From positions 1 through 8,217 of the forward strand of contig JBBRGG010000165.1 of NCBI GenBank assembly GCA_038240875.1: a DNA stretch of 8,217 nt, given 5' to 3'. Position numbers and translations under genes: made by a program. This document shows positions 6,741 through 8,217 of the stretch, one piece after another. Every line of letters begins with the position of its first letter. Position 1 is the stretch's first letter. The notes below the pieces were generated by a model. That model was given only the letters and a program-made list of their open reading frames with translations, did no database searches and was not told where the DNA came from. This DNA is from JBBRGG01 sp038240875. GTDB lineage: Bacteria > Planctomycetota > Phycisphaerae > Phycisphaerales > UBA1924.

Positions 6741-6746
6741 ATTGTA
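6741..6746 (-). promoter_or_regulatory. Possible -10 element (TACAAT) of a leaderless ruvX promoter
   Basis: The minus strand reads TACAATCAGCCATG, with the -10-like hexamer 5 nt before the ruvX ATG. Initiation about 6-7 nt downstream would begin at the start codon. No good -35 is seen at 16-18 bp. The rest of the 6736-6882 interval is T-rich on the coding strand and contains no recognisable gene. Confidence 0.3.
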
Positions 6747-6882
6747 GAACGTGGTTTTTTGTAAAAGAGGTGCTGGCGTACAAGAAGTGGCAGCGTGGCT
6801 CTAAGAAAGAGTGACAAAGTGGCAAAGGCTTAAAAGGCGCAAAGGCAAAAACCAAGTAACAATACCATTCGCCATTCACGCT

Positions 6883-8175
6883 TTACTTCAAGTCTTGATT
6901 CAGCTTCGCGTGCAACTGCTTGAGTTCTTCGCTGCGAGCGCGAGGCATGACCAACGTCGCATCGGGCGTGTGCACAACGATGAGATCATCAACGCCCAAG
7001 AGCGCGACGGTGTGCCCTTGGCTCGTGACGATGAGGTTGTTGCGAGATTCGTGCGTGATGGTTTGGCCAAGGCCGCTCGAGCGGTTGCCTTGCGGATCTT
7101 GCTCGACGGTTTCGGCAAAGCTTGGCCAACTACCAACATCGAGCCAGCGAACATCAGTTTGTACGGTGACGATTGGGAATCGCCCGCCGCCACCGGTTTG
7201 GACGCGATCACGCTTCGAAGGTTTCTTGGTTGAAACTTGGGCTTCGGCTTTCACTGCAGCCCCTGAACCCAAATCTGCTTGAGCCGCTGCATCGGGCTTG
7301 GTTGTTTCGGCGTGCTCGTTGACTGGAGCCGCAGTGACAGCTTCTTTCGCCGCTGGTTCAAGCACGGCATAATCAACCGAAATCTTGGGCAACGTCGGAT
7401 AAACTTCGTCGAGCACCGCGAGCTGCTTCTTTGTTCCCCACGCCGCTTGCACCTTCATCAGGCCTTCGTAGCTATCGAGGCGATACGCGCGAAGCGCGTC
7501 CAAGAAAGTTTGGGCGCGCCAGACAAACATCCCCGAGTTCCAGGCGAAATCGCCTGATTCGACGTATACCTGTGCTCGAGCAAGGTCGGGCTTTTCAACA
7601 AAGCGCGCGACGAAATAAGCTTGGTCGTCGGTGCCTGTGATGGCTTTGAGCTTCCCCTCGGCTCGATCGCGCACGGGTGAGCCGAGTTCGACATATCCAA
7701 AGCCCGTAGCAGGATACGTGGGCTTGATTGCAAAGGTCACCAAGCGGCGCGGGTCATGCTCGACCAAGCGGAACGCAAGGTCCATCCGCTCGCGAAATGT
7801 TTCTTCAGGTTCAATGACGTGGTCGGCAGTCAAGACGGCGAAGACCGCTTCGGGGTTTTTTTTCGCGAGGACAGCCGCAGCAAAGCCGACGGCGTTCACC
7901 GTATCGCGCGGCACGGGCTCGCCCAGGATTTGTTCATCGTGAAAGTCGGTGAGCTGTTCGCGGATGACCGCGCGATACGACTCAGATGTGCAGATGTAGC
8001 GGTGCTCAGGCTTTATAAGCCCTTCGACACGAGCTGCGGCGAGCTCAAGGAGGCTGCGCGGAGTGGCTTCCCCTGGTCGCTGAATGAACTTAAGAAGTTG
8101 TTTGGGCTGGCCAAGGCGACTCATGGGCCACAGCCGTGTGCCTGCTCCGCCCGCCATGACAACCGCGTATCGCAT
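6883..8175 (-). CDS. manC: Mannose-1-phosphate guanylyltransferase with internal insertion
   Basis: This enzyme makes GDP-mannose from mannose-1-phosphate and GTP for polysaccharide and glycan synthesis. The 430-residue protein (from the ATG at 8175) opens with the nucleotidyltransferase signature MAGGAGTRLWPMSR (about 7-20) and PKQLLKF. It continues with LTADHVI (about 115-121), TGFGYVELG, VEKPD, the sugar-binding FAWNSGMFVW (about 210-219) and SVDYAVLE, and regains the conserved WLDVGSW at about 344-350. A roughly 59-residue Ala/Lys/Thr-rich segment (about 276-334) separates the last two blocks, making it longer than the usual 350-360-residue single-domain form. No phosphomannose isomerase domain follows. 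A GTG at 8199 would add eight residues; MRYAVVMAGG is the normal family start. No clear Shine-Dalgarno is seen at either start. A sugar-nucleotide relative acting on another sugar is possible but less likely. Confidence 0.9.
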   Translation of the reverse strand: MRYAVVMAGGAGTRLWPMSRLGQPKQLLKFIQRPGEATPRSLLELAAARVEGLIKPEHRYICTSESYRAVIREQLTDFHDEQILGEPVPRDTVNAVGFAAAVLAKKNPEAVFAVLTADHVIEPEETFRERMDLAFRLVEHDPRRLVTFAIKPTYPATGFGYVELGSPVRDRAEGKLKAITGTDDQAYFVARFVEKPDLARAQVYVESGDFAWNSGMFVWRAQTFLDALRAYRLDSYEGLMKVQAAWGTKKQLAVLDEVYPTLPKISVDYAVLEPAAKEAVTAAPVNEHAETTKPDAAAQADLGSGAAVKAEAQVSTKKPSKRDRVQTGGGGRFPIVTVQTDVRWLDVGSWPSFAETVEQDPQGNRSSGLGQTITHESRNNLIVTSQGHTVALLGVDDLIVVHTPDATLVMPRARSEELKQLHAKLNQDLK

Positions 8176-8217
8176 ACTCGCGCTCAGTATCGGACGCACA
8201 AAGGAACAACTCTACTA

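Noticed and set aside
6822..6846. Three AAAGGC copies in the guanylyltransferase-ruvX interval
   Set aside because: Short, irregularly spaced and purine-rich; more likely chance than a regulatory array.
7852..7863. A8 run followed by C (phase A-AAA-AAC) in the guanylyltransferase gene, resembling a -1 frameshift heptamer
   Set aside because: It encodes an ordinary Lys-Lys-Asn in a conserved enzyme that needs the full frame, and I see no reason for a shifted product.

Overview
The window looks like ordinary chromosomal DNA from a moderately GC-rich bacterium. I favour Planctomycetota, possibly a Phycisphaerae relative. The reasons are an exported TPR protein with an embedded HExxH metallopeptidase-like domain, a LolA-like exported protein beside it, mixed use of Shine-Dalgarno and non-Shine-Dalgarno starts, and the style of the amidotransferase and kinase. 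This assignment is inference; there is no rRNA or other phylogenetic marker here.

All seven genes I can support lie on the minus strand, so transcription runs from the right edge to the left. In that order they are: a mannose-1-phosphate guanylyltransferase (6883-8175) with an unusual internal insertion; the Holliday-junction resolvase-like protein RuvX/YqgF (6223-6735); an exported LolA-like protein of unknown function (4944-6095); a 908-residue exported TPR/gluzincin protein (2128-4854); a PfkB-family kinase (1124-2056); a class I glutamine amidotransferase-like protein (321-1058); and the first 61 codons of a probable AlkA-type (HhH-GPD) DNA glycosylase that runs off the left edge (1-183). 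Gaps between genes are 65-150 bp, so this is a loose co-directional cluster, possibly with several promoters. The functions do not form one pathway: they cover sugar-nucleotide supply, DNA maintenance (RuvX and the glycosylase), envelope proteins, and small-molecule metabolism.

No mobile element, CRISPR array, tRNA or rRNA was seen, and I see no strong candidate for a new multi-gene system. The points worth a second look are small in scale: a near-identical start box (TATCMTCSCCTCCTATG) at the kinase and amidotransferase starts, suggesting leaderless or special initiation; five 15-16 bp spaced GTTGATT repeats just upstream of the glycosylase gene; a roughly 59-residue Ala/Lys-rich insertion inside the guanylyltransferase catalytic domain; a 10-bp hairpin between the LolA-like and TPR genes; and a C9 tract inside the amidotransferase gene.
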